Shown: positions 27,589-37,906, counted from the first letter of the stretch. The stretch: DNA of 64,000 nt from Mesonia sediminis (GCF_042684705.1 NZ_JBHULZ010000008.1:1-64000); one strand, 5' to 3'. Translations and numbers: made by a program. The notes: a model not told the origin generated them from the letters alone.

Positions 27589-28287
27589 TTAAATTTTAAA
27601 AAGCTTCATATTATTCTTAACGTATTCACCCTCAATTTTTACAAAATAAATACCCGGTGAAAGTTGAGATACATTATAACTGCCTTGTGGTTGTTTAAAA
27701 TGCATTACTTCTTTTCCGTTAACGGAAAAAATACGAACTGTTTTAATATTGCTCCCAGCATTTATATCTAATTGAAAACTGTTTGTTGCGGGATTAGGAT
27801 AAAGATTAACTTCTGATTTGTCATTGCTAGAAATCCCAAGTTGTTGGTTACGGTATATAGCTTGATCGCCATTGGCGTTAGTTACTGTTAACACTATATA
27901 ATTAGGTTGATAAGTGAAGGAATAAGAAAAAGGATTATTTGGTGCATTAGTATTAACATAATCGTTAATTATTTTTAAATCATAATCTATAACTTGCTGA
28001 GATAAGCCATCACAATCTAAAGGATAGCCCGCAAAATTAATATTAAAATTTTGGTTTTGATTGTACGTCAATGTACCATCAACTGGATAACAAGCGGCTA
28101 AAAAAATAAAATCTGCATTGTTGGCAAAATTTGCAGTATAACTATTTTGATAGGCACTTGGTGGCAGAAAATCATTCCCGTTAATCACCAATTTCTCTAA
28201 ATACCAAGTATGATTTTCTAGCGGGGCCACTTGTGCGAAGCTAGTTAGGCTTAACAAGAAAATAACTAATTTTATAAATCTTTTCAT
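27589..28287 (-). CDS. Small secreted T9SS type-A protein, copy D
   Basis: 232 residues, first intact member of the tandem family in the direction of transcription. Signal peptide MKRFIKLVIFLLSLTSFAQ, then the shared WYLEKLVINGNDFLPP. The centre is related to copy B (ACYPVDGTLTYNQNQNF, LDCDG) and its junction with the tail (TYQPNYIVLTVTNANG) is nearly the same as copy A, so the copies look like mosaics. Sorting tail intact. Eleven bases downstream of the frameshifted gene at 28299. Confidence 0.88.
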   Translation of the reverse strand: MKRFIKLVIFLLSLTSFAQVAPLENHTWYLEKLVINGNDFLPPSAYQNSYTANFANNADFIFLAACYPVDGTLTYNQNQNFNINFAGYPLDCDGLSQQVIDYDLKIINDYVNTNAPNNPFSYSFTYQPNYIVLTVTNANGDQAIYRNQQLGISSNDKSEVNLYPNPATNSFQLDINAGSNIKTVRIFSVNGKEVMHFKQPQGSYNVSQLSPGIYFVKIEGEYVKNNMKLFKI

Positions 28288-28298
28288 GATTTAAATTT

Positions 28299-28705
28299 TT
28301 ATTGTACTATAAGATATTTTGATTCAACGCTTTCACCGTCGCAATAAAGAGTAACCACATAAATCCCAGAGGTATAGTTAGCAACATCAATATTAAAATT
28401 GGGATCATCTACATTCAATATATAATTATTGCTTACTGCATTTTTTACAGAAGTAATACTGATGTAGCTTGAAGTTGCTCCTTCAAATTGATAATGTATT
28501 TGCACTTGGCTATTTGCGGGATTAGGACTTAAGCTTTGTATAGCATAAGAACTTTCACTAATAATGATAGTGTAATCCTTGTGCCTCTCGCTAAAAAAAG
28601 AAATTCCAGCTTCTTTTTCTTCTATGTAATAATAATAAACTGCTGGATAGGTTTCTTTCCCCCACATCGCTGAACTAGCTAATGCAAGTAAGTAATTTTT
28701 TTCAT
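28299..28705 (-). pseudogene. T9SS type-A sorting domain protein with frameshift in its signal peptide
   Basis: A frame of 122 codons starting at 28667 has a type-A sorting tail (LSPNPANSQVQIHYQF, YTSGIYVVTLYCDG) but no export signal. Upstream, ATG at 28705 is followed by seven A residues and stops after eight codons. Adding one A gives MKKNYLLALASSAMWGKE, a normal signal peptide that runs straight into the downstream frame (135 residues). So a one-base contraction of the A tract has cut the gene, or the tract is miscalled, or length varies between cells. Not closely related to copies A-D. First gene of the cluster. Confidence 0.8.
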
Positions 28706-28824
28706 AAAATATTATTTTAGTTAATTTTATAAATATAACTTAATAAATAATCAAAATAAAATAATTTTTTTGATTATTTTTTATACTCATTTTAAGATGT
28801 GTGATTAAAATTTACTAAATACTA

Positions 28825-28862
28825 AAAAAAACTCCGAAGTTCTTACTTCGGAGTTTCTTTTA
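28825..28862 (-). terminator. Terminator of the rpoB-rpoC operon
   Basis: AAACTCCGAAGT (28829-28840) pairs perfectly with ACTTCGGAGTTT (28845-28856) around a TCTT loop; the A run on the plus strand at 28824-28831 gives a U run on the minus transcript just past DUF3467. Confidence 0.93.
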
Positions 28863-29177
28863 TTAAGCTTGACCCGTAGGCCCAAAATTTAATGGGATGG
28901 GTGGCTTATCATCGTTTTCTATAGTACCATGTGCTTGCTCAAAACGCTGTATATTTTCACCAAGTGCCTTATGCAGTCGTTTGGCGTGCTGCGGAGTAAG
29001 AATAATCCTAGATTGCACCTTACTTTTTGGGGCTCCTGGCATAATACTCACAAAATCAACCACAAATTCTGCCGGAGAATGATTTATGATGGCCAAGTTA
29101 CTGTATTTACCTTGTGCCGTTTCATTATCGAGCTCAATATTTAATTGATTCTTTTTATTTTTTTGATCTTCGCTCAT
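28863..29177 (-). CDS. DUF3467 domain protein
   Basis: 104-residue cytoplasmic protein of the DUF3467 family, recognised by YSNLAIINHSPAEFVVDFVSIMPGAPKSKV and the following ILTPQHAKRLHKALGENI. The family is widespread and its role is unknown. It follows rpoC with a 13-base gap and precedes the operon terminator, so it is co-expressed with RNA polymerase. This position next to rpoC is common in Bacteroidota to my knowledge. The Pro-rich C-terminus (DDKPPIPLNFGPTGQA) is typical. Confidence 0.88.
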   Translation of the reverse strand: MSEDQKNKKNQLNIELDNETAQGKYSNLAIINHSPAEFVVDFVSIMPGAPKSKVQSRIILTPQHAKRLHKALGENIQRFEQAHGTIENDDKPPIPLNFGPTGQA

Positions 29178-29190
29178 TGTACGTTCAGTA

Positions 29191-32100
29191 TTAATTATAA
29201 TTCACTTCTTGTTTGGCTTCCAGCATTTGATCCAATTCTTCTTTAGAACCAACAATAATATCATCGTATTCTCTTAATCCGGTTCCTGCTGGAATCTTGT
29301 GTCCTACGATTACATTTTCTTTAAGTCCTTCTAAGGTATCAACTTTACCGCTTACAGCAGCTTCGTTCAATACTTTTGTGGTTTCCTGGAAAGAAGCCGC
29401 AGAGATGAAAGACTTGGTCTGTAAAGAAGCTCTTGTAATACCTTGCAGTATTGGTGTGGCAGTCGCTGGTTGTGCATCTCTAGCCGTAACCAATTGCTTG
29501 TCTTCACGTCTTAATAAAGAATTCTCATCTCTTAATTGACGTGCAGTCACAATTTGACCCGCTTTTAGATTTGTACTATCTCCCGCGTCTTCAACAACTT
29601 TTTTACCAAAAATCTCATCGTTCTCATCAATAAAATCATCTTTATGAATTAATTGATTCTCAAGGAAAATAGTATCTCCTGGATCTTGAATTTTAACTTT
29701 ACGCATCATTTGACGTACTACTACTTCAAAATGCTTATCGTTAATTTTCACCCCTTGCAAGCGATATACTTCCTGTACTTCATTTACCAAGTACTGTTGT
29801 ACCGCGCTAGGCCCCTTGATATTTAAAATATCTTCTGGGGTAATAGATCCATCAGATAAAGGCATACCCGCTCTTACGTAATCATTTTCTTGAACAAGAA
29901 TTTGATTAGACAATTTCACTAAGTATTTCTTAACCTCTCCCAGTTTTGATTCAACGATGATTTCACGGTTACCTCGTTTAATTTTACCAAACGAAACTAC
30001 CCCATCAATCTCTGATACTACAGCTGGATTAGATGGATTACGTGCTTCAAATAGCTCAGTAACTCTAGGAAGACCTCCAGTAATATCACCTGCTTTAGAT
30101 GATTTACGTGGTATCTTCACTAAAACTTTACCTATTTTAATTTTCTCCCCGTCATCTACCATTAAGTGGGCGCCGACTGGCAAGTTATACGAACGAATTA
30201 CCTCGTCGCCTTTACCCATAATTAATAAAGTAGGGATTTTCTTTTTATTTTTCGATTCAGAAATAACTTTTTCTTGGAAACCAGTTTGCTCATCGGTTTC
30301 AACTTGATAAGTAACTCCCTGCTCAATATTTTCGAATTTAATTTTACCAGCAAATTCAGAAATAATCACCCCATTATAAGGATCCCATTGACAAATCACA
30401 GTACCTTTTTCAACTTTTGTTCCTGGCTTCACAAATAATTGTGCACCATAAGGAATTAGGTTGTTACTTAATACAATATTTGTTTTGGCATCTCTTATTT
30501 TCAATTCAGAAGTTCGCGAGATAATCACATCTACAGGGTTTCCTTCATTATCTTCTCCCTTAACAGTTTTAAGGTCTTCGATATCTACGATACCTGCAAA
30601 TTTAGTTTCAAGTTTACTATCTTCAGAGATGTTACCTGCAATACCTCCTACGTGGAACGTTCTCAAGGTTAACTGTGTACCCGGCTCTCCAATTGATTGA
30701 GCGGCTACTACACCAACGGCTTCACCTTTTTGTACCGTTTTACCGGTAGCTAAGTTTCGACCATAACATTTAACACAAACCCCTTGTTTCGCTTCACAAG
30801 TAAGAGCAGATCTAACTTCGACACTTTCTAATACAGAAGCATCTATTTTCTTAGCTATTTCTTCAGATATTTCTTGACCAGCTTCAGCCAATACTTCTTC
30901 AGATATAGGGTCAATCACATCATTAAGAGCAGTTCTACCGATAATTCTTTCGGCTAAGCTTTCAACAATCTCTTCATTTTTCTTCAGTGGGCTAACTTCG
31001 ATTCCTCTAAGGGTACCGCAATCTACCTCATTAATGATTACATCTTGCGATACATCTACCAATCTACGGGTTAAGTAACCCGCATCTGCAGTTTTAAGTG
31101 CGGTATCTGCAAGACCCTTACGTGCACCGTGAGTAGAGATAAAGTATTCTAAAATTGAAAGACCTTCTTTAAAGTTAGATAAAATTGGATTCTCAATAAT
31201 TTCTCCACCTCCAGAATTCGACTTTTTAGGTTTTGCCATAAGTCCACGCATACCAGTAAGCTGCCTAATCTGTTCTTTAGAACCACGCGCTCCTGAGTCA
31301 AGCATCATATAAACCGAGTTAAAACCTTGGTTATCTTCGCGGATTCTCTTCATTGCCAATTCAGTAAGATTAGCATTGGTCGCTGTCCAAATATCAATTA
31401 CCTGGTTATAACGCTCATTGTTGGTAATAAGACCCATATTATAATTAGCCATAATACCTTCAACTTGCTCATTAGCATCTTGAATCATACCTTCTTTTTC
31501 GGCCGGAATAATAATATCCCCTAACGAGAATGATAATCCACCTCTAAAAGCAAATCCGTAACCTAGACTTTTAATTTTGTCAAGGAATTCGGCTGTTTCA
31601 GGTACACTAGTCACTTTTAAGATATTACCAATAATATCTCGAAGCGATTTTTTTGTCAATACTTCATTAATAAAACCAGCTGCTCTTGGAACTTCTTCAT
31701 TAAATAAAACACGACCAACGGTTGTTTCAATAATTTGTGGAACCAACTCTCCTTCTTCATTAAAGTCTTCTGTTTTTACTTTAATACTAGAATTGATTTC
31801 CACCTTCTTCTCATTATAAGCAATAATTACCTCTTCTGCAGAGTAGAAAGTAAGTCCTTCACCTAATACTTTGCGCTCGGGTGTAGATTTTCTTTCTTTG
31901 GTCATATAATACAAACCAAGTACCATATCTTGAGAAGGTACAGTAACGGGCGAACCGTTAGCTGGGTTTAATATATTATGAGAGGCAAGCATAAGCAATT
32001 GAGCTTCTAATATTGCTTCTGGACCTAATGGTAAATGCACCGCCATTTGATCTCCGTCAAAATCGGCGTTAAATGCCGTACAAACAAGCGGGTGTAATCG

Positions 32101-33492
32101 AATTGCTTTACCTTCAATTAATTTAGGCTGGAATGCTTGAATTCCTAATCTGTGCAAAGTTGGAGCACGGTTTAATAAAACCGGATGTCCTTTAAGCACA
32201 TTCTCTAATATATCCCAAACAACTGGTTCTTTTTTATCTATAATTTTTTTAGCCGATTTAACCGTTTTAACGATACCGCGCTCTATAAGTTTTCTAATAA
32301 TAAAAGGCTTATAAAGTTCTGCAGCCATGTTTTTAGGCAAACCACACTCAAACAATTTCATTTCTGGACCAACAACAATTACCGAACGAGCCGAATAATC
32401 TACACGTTTTCCTAATAAATTCTGACGGAAACGTCCTTGCTTTCCTTTTAACGAATCAGATAAAGATTTAAGCGGTCTGTTAGAATCTGTTTTAACAGCA
32501 GAAGATTTTCTGGTATTATCAAACAAACTATCTACAGATTCCTGAAGCATACGTTTTTCGTTACGTAAAATGACTTCAGGTGCCTTAATTTCCATAAGAC
32601 GCTTTAATCGATTATTTCTAATAATTACTCGTCTATATAGATCGTTTAAATCTGAAGTTGCAAAACGCCCACCATCTAACGGCACCAATGGTCTTAACTC
32701 TGGTGGAATTACCGGAATGGCTTTCATTATCATCCATTCTGGTTTATTTTCTTTTCTTTCGTTAGCCTCTCTAAAAGCTTCCACTACCTGAAGACGTTTA
32801 AGCGCCTCGGTTTTACGTTGCTTAGAAGTTTCATTATTTGCCTTATGTCTTAACTCGTAAGATAATTCGTCTAAGTCTAGACGTTTTAAAATCTCAATAA
32901 GACACTCTGCTCCCATCTTAGCGATAAACTTATTAGGATCTTCATCTTCTAGATAAAGATTTTCTTGTGGTAAGCTGTCTAAGATGTTTAGGTATTCTTC
33001 TTCTGTAAGGAAATCCATTTTTTGTAAAGGTTCTCCTTCTTCATTTTTAGCGATTCCCGGTTGAATTACTACGTATCTCTCGTAGTAAATTATCATATCT
33101 AATTTCTTAGAAGGTATACCTAATAAGTATCCTATCTTATTGGGTAACGATCTAAAATACCAAATATGCGCTACAGGAACTACCAAATTGATGTGACCCA
33201 CACGGTCACGACGAACTTTCTTTTCAGTAACCTCTACCCCACATCGGTCACAAACAATCCCGCGGTAACGAATGCGTTTGTATTTTCCACAAGCACATTC
33301 ATAATCTTTTACAGGACCGAAGATTCGCTCACAAAAAAGCCCATCTCTTTCTGGTTTGTGCGTACGGTAGTTAATGGTTTCAGGTTTAAGCACTTCTCCT
33401 CGAGATTCTGCTAAAATAGCCTCTGGAGATGCTAAACCTATAGAGATTTTGTTAAATCTCTTTTGTGTATTCTTGTCATTATTTCTTGCCAT
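29191..33492 (-). CDS. DNA-directed RNA polymerase subunit beta'
   Basis: Largest RNA polymerase subunit, 1,433 residues. Zinc-ribbon cysteines occur in CACGKYKRIRYRGIVCDRCG-like sequence near residue 67; the catalytic Mg2+ loop is NADFDGDQM; the second zinc site is in the CEAKQGVCVKCYGR stretch; trigger-loop and bridge-helix region VGVVAAQSIGEPGTQLTLRT is present. Follows rpoB by 54 bases. Length fits Bacteroidota rpoC. No inserts or lesions seen. Confidence 0.98.
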   Translation of the reverse strand: MARNNDKNTQKRFNKISIGLASPEAILAESRGEVLKPETINYRTHKPERDGLFCERIFGPVKDYECACGKYKRIRYRGIVCDRCGVEVTEKKVRRDRVGHINLVVPVAHIWYFRSLPNKIGYLLGIPSKKLDMIIYYERYVVIQPGIAKNEEGEPLQKMDFLTEEEYLNILDSLPQENLYLEDEDPNKFIAKMGAECLIEILKRLDLDELSYELRHKANNETSKQRKTEALKRLQVVEAFREANERKENKPEWMIMKAIPVIPPELRPLVPLDGGRFATSDLNDLYRRVIIRNNRLKRLMEIKAPEVILRNEKRMLQESVDSLFDNTRKSSAVKTDSNRPLKSLSDSLKGKQGRFRQNLLGKRVDYSARSVIVVGPEMKLFECGLPKNMAAELYKPFIIRKLIERGIVKTVKSAKKIIDKKEPVVWDILENVLKGHPVLLNRAPTLHRLGIQAFQPKLIEGKAIRLHPLVCTAFNADFDGDQMAVHLPLGPEAILEAQLLMLASHNILNPANGSPVTVPSQDMVLGLYYMTKERKSTPERKVLGEGLTFYSAEEVIIAYNEKKVEINSSIKVKTEDFNEEGELVPQIIETTVGRVLFNEEVPRAAGFINEVLTKKSLRDIIGNILKVTSVPETAEFLDKIKSLGYGFAFRGGLSFSLGDIIIPAEKEGMIQDANEQVEGIMANYNMGLITNNERYNQVIDIWTATNANLTELAMKRIREDNQGFNSVYMMLDSGARGSKEQIRQLTGMRGLMAKPKKSNSGGGEIIENPILSNFKEGLSILEYFISTHGARKGLADTALKTADAGYLTRRLVDVSQDVIINEVDCGTLRGIEVSPLKKNEEIVESLAERIIGRTALNDVIDPISEEVLAEAGQEISEEIAKKIDASVLESVEVRSALTCEAKQGVCVKCYGRNLATGKTVQKGEAVGVVAAQSIGEPGTQLTLRTFHVGGIAGNISEDSKLETKFAGIVDIEDLKTVKGEDNEGNPVDVIISRTSELKIRDAKTNIVLSNNLIPYGAQLFVKPGTKVEKGTVICQWDPYNGVIISEFAGKIKFENIEQGVTYQVETDEQTGFQEKVISESKNKKKIPTLLIMGKGDEVIRSYNLPVGAHLMVDDGEKIKIGKVLVKIPRKSSKAGDITGGLPRVTELFEARNPSNPAVVSEIDGVVSFGKIKRGNREIIVESKLGEVKKYLVKLSNQILVQENDYVRAGMPLSDGSITPEDILNIKGPSAVQQYLVNEVQEVYRLQGVKINDKHFEVVVRQMMRKVKIQDPGDTIFLENQLIHKDDFIDENDEIFGKKVVEDAGDSTNLKAGQIVTARQLRDENSLLRREDKQLVTARDAQPATATPILQGITRASLQTKSFISAASFQETTKVLNEAAVSGKVDTLEGLKENVIVGHKIPAGTGLREYDDIIVGSKEELDQMLEAKQEVNYN

Positions 33493-33546
33493 AATGTATG
33501 GTACTAAAGAATTTTGCTAATTTGAATAATCGCTGTTACTACTTGA

Positions 33547-36500
33547 TTATTCTTCTAATTTAATATCTAAACCTAAACCTTTTAATTCGTGCATTAATAC
33601 ATTAAAAGATTCTGGTAGTCCTGGTTCTGGCATTGGCTCACCCTTCACGATTGCTTCGTAAGTTTTAGCCCTTCCTATTACGTCATCAGATTTTACCGTT
33701 AAGATTTCACGTAGTGTACTTGATGCTCCATAAGCTTCAAGTGCCCAAACTTCCATCTCTCCAAAACGCTGACCTCCAAATTGAGCTTTACCTCCAAGTG
33801 GTTGTTGCGTAATTAACGAATATGGCCCAATACTTCTGGCGTGCATCTTATCTTCAATCATATGACCTAACTTTAACATGTAGATGATTCCCACAGTTGC
33901 CGCTTGATCAAAACGATCACCAGTTCCTCCATCATAAAGATAGGTATGTCCAAATCGTGGTATCCCAGCTTTATCGGTTAACTCATTAATTTGGTCTATA
34001 GTTGCACCATCAAAAATTGGTGTAGCATATTTCTGACCTAATTTCTCGCCTGCCCATCCTAATACAGTTTCATAAATCTGACCGATATTCATACGAGAAG
34101 GTACACCTAGTGGGTTAAGTACAATATCAACTGGTGTTCCATCTTCAAGGAATGGCATATCTTCTTGTCGAACAATACGAGCAACAATACCTTTGTTACC
34201 GTGACGACCTGCCATTTTATCTCCTACCTTAAGTTTACGCTTTTTAGCAATATATACTTTGGCCAATTTAATGATACCTGATGGCAACTCATCTCCTACA
34301 GAAATAGTAAACTTTTCTCTTCTAAGATTACCTTGCAGGTCATTTTCTTTAATTTTATAATTGTGTATTAAGTCGGCTACCAAAGCATTGGTATGCTCGT
34401 CGGTAGTCCAAGTACCTTGCGTTAAATGGGTATAATCATCAACAGAATTTAACATCTTCAAGGTATACTTCTTACCTTTTGGTAAGATATCTTCTCCAAG
34501 ATCATTTTTAACACCTTGAGCTGTTTTACCGCCTACAATAGCAAAAAGCTTATCGATCAACTCATTTTTAAGCGTTTCAAATTTAACTTTGTACTTATCT
34601 TCGAGTTTGGCAATTTCCTCTTTATCTTTTGCACGCTTTCTTTTATCTTTTACCGCACGAGCAAAAAGTTTCTTGTTAATTACTACTCCATTTAAAGAAG
34701 GTGAAGCTTTTAAAGATGCATCTTTAACATCTCCTGCTTTATCTCCAAAAATAGCGCGTAATAACTTTTCTTCGGGAGTAGGATCAGATTCTCCTTTTGG
34801 AGTAATCTTACCGATTAAGATATCGCCTGGCTTAACTTCCGCTCCGATACGAATCATTCCGTGCTCATCCAAATCTTTGGTGGCTTCTTCAGATACGTTA
34901 GGTATATCATTGGTCAACTCTTCATTACCTAATTTGGTGTCTCTCACCTCCAATGAATATTCATCGATATGAATAGAAGTAAATAAATCTTCACGAACAA
35001 CACGCTCTGAGATAACGATTGCATCCTCAAAGTTATATCCTTTCCAAGGCATAAAAGCAACTTTCATGTTTCTACCCAGCGCCAATTCTCCGGCTTCGGT
35101 AGCATAACCTTGACAAAGTACCTGTCCTTTAGAAACACGGTCACCCACCTTAACAATTGGTTTTAAGTTTACCGAAGTACCTTGGTTGGTTTTTCTAAAC
35201 TTAATTAAATCGTAGGTCTTATCATCAGAGTCAAAACTTACCATGCGTTCTTCTTCTGTACGATCGTATTCAATAGTAATTTTACGTGCGTCTACATATT
35301 TAACAGTTCCTTCTCCTTCTGCGTTAATCAACACGCGCGAATCTGAGGCAACTTGTCTCTCTAAGCCTGTTCCTACGATTGGTGAATCTACACGCAATAA
35401 CGGAACTGCTTGACGCATCATGTTTGATCCCATCAAAGCACGGTTTGCATCATCATGCTCCAAGAAAGGAATCAATGATGCAGATATTGAAGAAATTTGG
35501 TTAGGTGCTACATCCGTAAAGTGAACTTCTTTAGGATCTACAACAGGGAAATCACCTTCCATTCGGGCAATAACCTTTTCGGCATCGATTGTCCCGTCTT
35601 CTTTGGTAGGAATGTTGGCCTGCGCAATTAACTTTTCCTCTTCTTCTTCGGCAGAAAAATAAACTGGGTCATTAGCCAAATCTATCTTCCCTTCTTCTAC
35701 TTTTCTATATGGAGTTTCGATGAATCCCATAGAGTTTACCTTAGCATAAACCGATAGCGAAGAAATCAGTCCAATATTCGGTCCTTCTGGGGTTTCAATA
35801 GGACATAATCTTCCGTAATGTGTGTAGTGAACATCTCGCACCTCAAAACCTGCACGCTCTCTAGATAAACCTCCTGGTCCTAAAGCAGACAATCTACGCT
35901 TATGCGTAATTTCGGCTAAAGGGTTGGTTTGGTCCATAAACTGCGAAAGTTGATTGGTACCAAAGAAAGAATTAATAACAGAAGACAATGTCTTCGCGTT
36001 AATCAAATCTATTGGAGTAAACACTTCGTTATCACGCACATTCATACGCTCACGAATGGTTCTAGCCATACGGGCTAGCCCCACACCAAACTGTTGTGAT
36101 AATTGCTCACCTACAGTTCTCACACGACGGTTAGACAAGTGGTCAATATCATCAATTTCAGCTTTTGAATTGATTAACTCAATTAAATATTTTATAATGG
36201 TTATGATATCTTCTTTGGTAAGCACTTGCTTATCCATAGCGATATCTAAACCTAATTTCTTATTCATTCGGTAACGACCAACCTCTCCTAAATTATAGCG
36301 CTGATCAGAGAAGAACAGCTTGTCTATAATTCCGCGAGCAGTTTCTTCATCTGGCGGCTCGGCGTTACGCAATTGTCTATATATATGTTCTACCGCCTCT
36401 TTTTCTGAATTGGTAGGGTCTTTTTGTAGTGTATTATGAATAATAGCGTAATCTCCTGTGCTATTATCTTCTTTGTGTAATAAAATGGTTTTAGTACCCG

Positions 36501-37359
36501 TTTCAAGAATTTCTTCGATATGCTCTTTCTCTAATTCGGTATCTCGATCAAGAACAATTTCGTTTCTTTCAATAGAAACCACTTCTCCAGTATCTTCATC
36601 TACGAAATCTTCATACCAAGTGTTAAGTACACGGGCAGCAAGTTTTCTACCCAACACCTTTTTAAGTCCAGATTTAGACACTTTTACTTCTTCGGCAAGA
36701 TCAAATATTTCTAAAATATCTTTATCTCGCTCAAAGCCGATAGCTCTAAATAAGGTGGTAACTGGTAATTTTTTCTTTCTATCGATATAAGCATACATAA
36801 CGCTATTAATATCGGTAGCAAATTCTATCCAAGATCCTTTAAAAGGAATTACTCTTGCAGAATATAATTTTGTTCCGTTTGCGTGAAAAGATTGCCCAAA
36901 GAAAACCCCTGGCGAACGATGTAGTTGAGACACTACAACACGTTCTGCTCCGTTAATACAGAAGGTGCCACTAGGTGTCATATAAGGGATAGTACCCAAA
37001 TATACATCTTGCACTATAGTTTCAAAGTCTTCGTGCTCAGGGTCTGTACAATATAATTTTAAACGGGCTTTAAGAGGCACGCTATAAGTTAGGCCTCTTT
37101 CTATACATTCTTGAATAGAATATCTTGGAGTATCAATAAAGTAATCTAGAAATTCTAATACAAATTGGTTGCGGGTATCGGTAATGGGAAAATTTTCTAG
37201 GAATGTATTGTATAATCCTTCATTCCCTCTTTCTTCTGATTTGGTTTCTAACTGAAAAAAATCTTGAAACGATTTTATCTGAATATCCAAAAAGTCAGGA
37301 TAATCTGGTCTGTTTTTAACAGAAGAAAAATTCAATCTTTCAACTTGCGTTTCTAACAT
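33547..37359 (-). CDS. DNA-directed RNA polymerase subunit beta
   Basis: 1,270 residues, normal for the phylum. Rifampicin-pocket segment FGTNQLSQFMDQTNPL with RRLSALGPGGL is of the usual sensitive type. Other landmarks: GAERVVVSQLHRSPGV, KMAGRHGNKG and GGKAQFGGQRFGEMEVWAL. A 172-base gap with two hairpins separates it from rplL, where transcription of ribosomal protein and polymerase genes is often adjusted. Confidence 0.98.
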   Translation of the reverse strand: MLETQVERLNFSSVKNRPDYPDFLDIQIKSFQDFFQLETKSEERGNEGLYNTFLENFPITDTRNQFVLEFLDYFIDTPRYSIQECIERGLTYSVPLKARLKLYCTDPEHEDFETIVQDVYLGTIPYMTPSGTFCINGAERVVVSQLHRSPGVFFGQSFHANGTKLYSARVIPFKGSWIEFATDINSVMYAYIDRKKKLPVTTLFRAIGFERDKDILEIFDLAEEVKVSKSGLKKVLGRKLAARVLNTWYEDFVDEDTGEVVSIERNEIVLDRDTELEKEHIEEILETGTKTILLHKEDNSTGDYAIIHNTLQKDPTNSEKEAVEHIYRQLRNAEPPDEETARGIIDKLFFSDQRYNLGEVGRYRMNKKLGLDIAMDKQVLTKEDIITIIKYLIELINSKAEIDDIDHLSNRRVRTVGEQLSQQFGVGLARMARTIRERMNVRDNEVFTPIDLINAKTLSSVINSFFGTNQLSQFMDQTNPLAEITHKRRLSALGPGGLSRERAGFEVRDVHYTHYGRLCPIETPEGPNIGLISSLSVYAKVNSMGFIETPYRKVEEGKIDLANDPVYFSAEEEEEKLIAQANIPTKEDGTIDAEKVIARMEGDFPVVDPKEVHFTDVAPNQISSISASLIPFLEHDDANRALMGSNMMRQAVPLLRVDSPIVGTGLERQVASDSRVLINAEGEGTVKYVDARKITIEYDRTEEERMVSFDSDDKTYDLIKFRKTNQGTSVNLKPIVKVGDRVSKGQVLCQGYATEAGELALGRNMKVAFMPWKGYNFEDAIVISERVVREDLFTSIHIDEYSLEVRDTKLGNEELTNDIPNVSEEATKDLDEHGMIRIGAEVKPGDILIGKITPKGESDPTPEEKLLRAIFGDKAGDVKDASLKASPSLNGVVINKKLFARAVKDKRKRAKDKEEIAKLEDKYKVKFETLKNELIDKLFAIVGGKTAQGVKNDLGEDILPKGKKYTLKMLNSVDDYTHLTQGTWTTDEHTNALVADLIHNYKIKENDLQGNLRREKFTISVGDELPSGIIKLAKVYIAKKRKLKVGDKMAGRHGNKGIVARIVRQEDMPFLEDGTPVDIVLNPLGVPSRMNIGQIYETVLGWAGEKLGQKYATPIFDGATIDQINELTDKAGIPRFGHTYLYDGGTGDRFDQAATVGIIYMLKLGHMIEDKMHARSIGPYSLITQQPLGGKAQFGGQRFGEMEVWALEAYGASSTLREILTVKSDDVIGRAKTYEAIVKGEPMPEPGLPESFNVLMHELKGLGLDIKLEE

Positions 37360-37450
37360 CTATTTGACGGAATTTGAAAGTATTTAATTTTAATTTGAAG
37401 CTCTAAAAATTAAACACTTAATTAAAGTTATAATGTTTGCGACTAAACGC

Positions 37451-37509
37451 TGCGTATACATACGCAAAATGGTTTAGACCTTCAAGACGCAATGCTTGAG
37501 GTCTAAACC
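37451..37509 (-). promoter_or_regulatory. Hairpin pair in the rplL-rpoB gap
   Basis: In transcript order a long stem comes first: GGTTTAGACCT(T)CAAG (37471-37486) against CTTGAGGTCTAAACC (37495-37509), about 15 pairs with one bulged base. Then a short stem TGCGTA/TACGCA (37451-37466). No long U run follows, so this looks like an RNA-processing or attenuation element rather than a full terminator. Confidence 0.7.
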
Positions 37510-37531
37510 TAAATAATATTGCTTGTTAAGC

Positions 37532-37906
37532 TTATTTAAGCTCAACCTCAGCTCCTGCCTCTTCTAATTGAGATTTTAATGCCTCAGCTTCGTCTTTAGC
37601 AACACCTTCTTTTACTGGAGCAGGTGCACCATCTACTAATCCTTTAGCATCTTTTAATCCTAAACCAGTTAATTCTTTAACCAATTTAACTACTGCTAGT
37701 TTTGAAGCTCCAGCTGACTTAAGAATCACGTCGAATTCTGTTTGCTCTTCAGCCTCTTCACCACCAGCGGCAGCACCACCAGCAACAGCTACTGCAGCAG
37801 CAGCAGGCTCAATACCATATTCTTCTTTTAAAATATCAGCTAACTCATTAACTTCTTTTACTGTTAAGTTAACTAACTGTTCTGCGAAATCTTTTAAATC
37901 TGCCAT
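37532..37906 (-). CDS. 50S ribosomal protein L7/L12
   Basis: Flexible acidic stalk protein that recruits translational GTPases. 124 residues: N-terminal dimerisation part (ADLKDFAEQLVNLTVKEVNELADILKEE), Ala/Gly-rich hinge, and the C-terminal domain with KSAGASKLAVVKLVKELTGLGLKDAK. Last ribosomal gene before rpoB; 61 bases after rplJ. Confidence 0.98.
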   Translation of the reverse strand: MADLKDFAEQLVNLTVKEVNELADILKEEYGIEPAAAAVAVAGGAAAGGEEAEEQTEFDVILKSAGASKLAVVKLVKELTGLGLKDAKGLVDGAPAPVKEGVAKDEAEALKSQLEEAGAEVELK

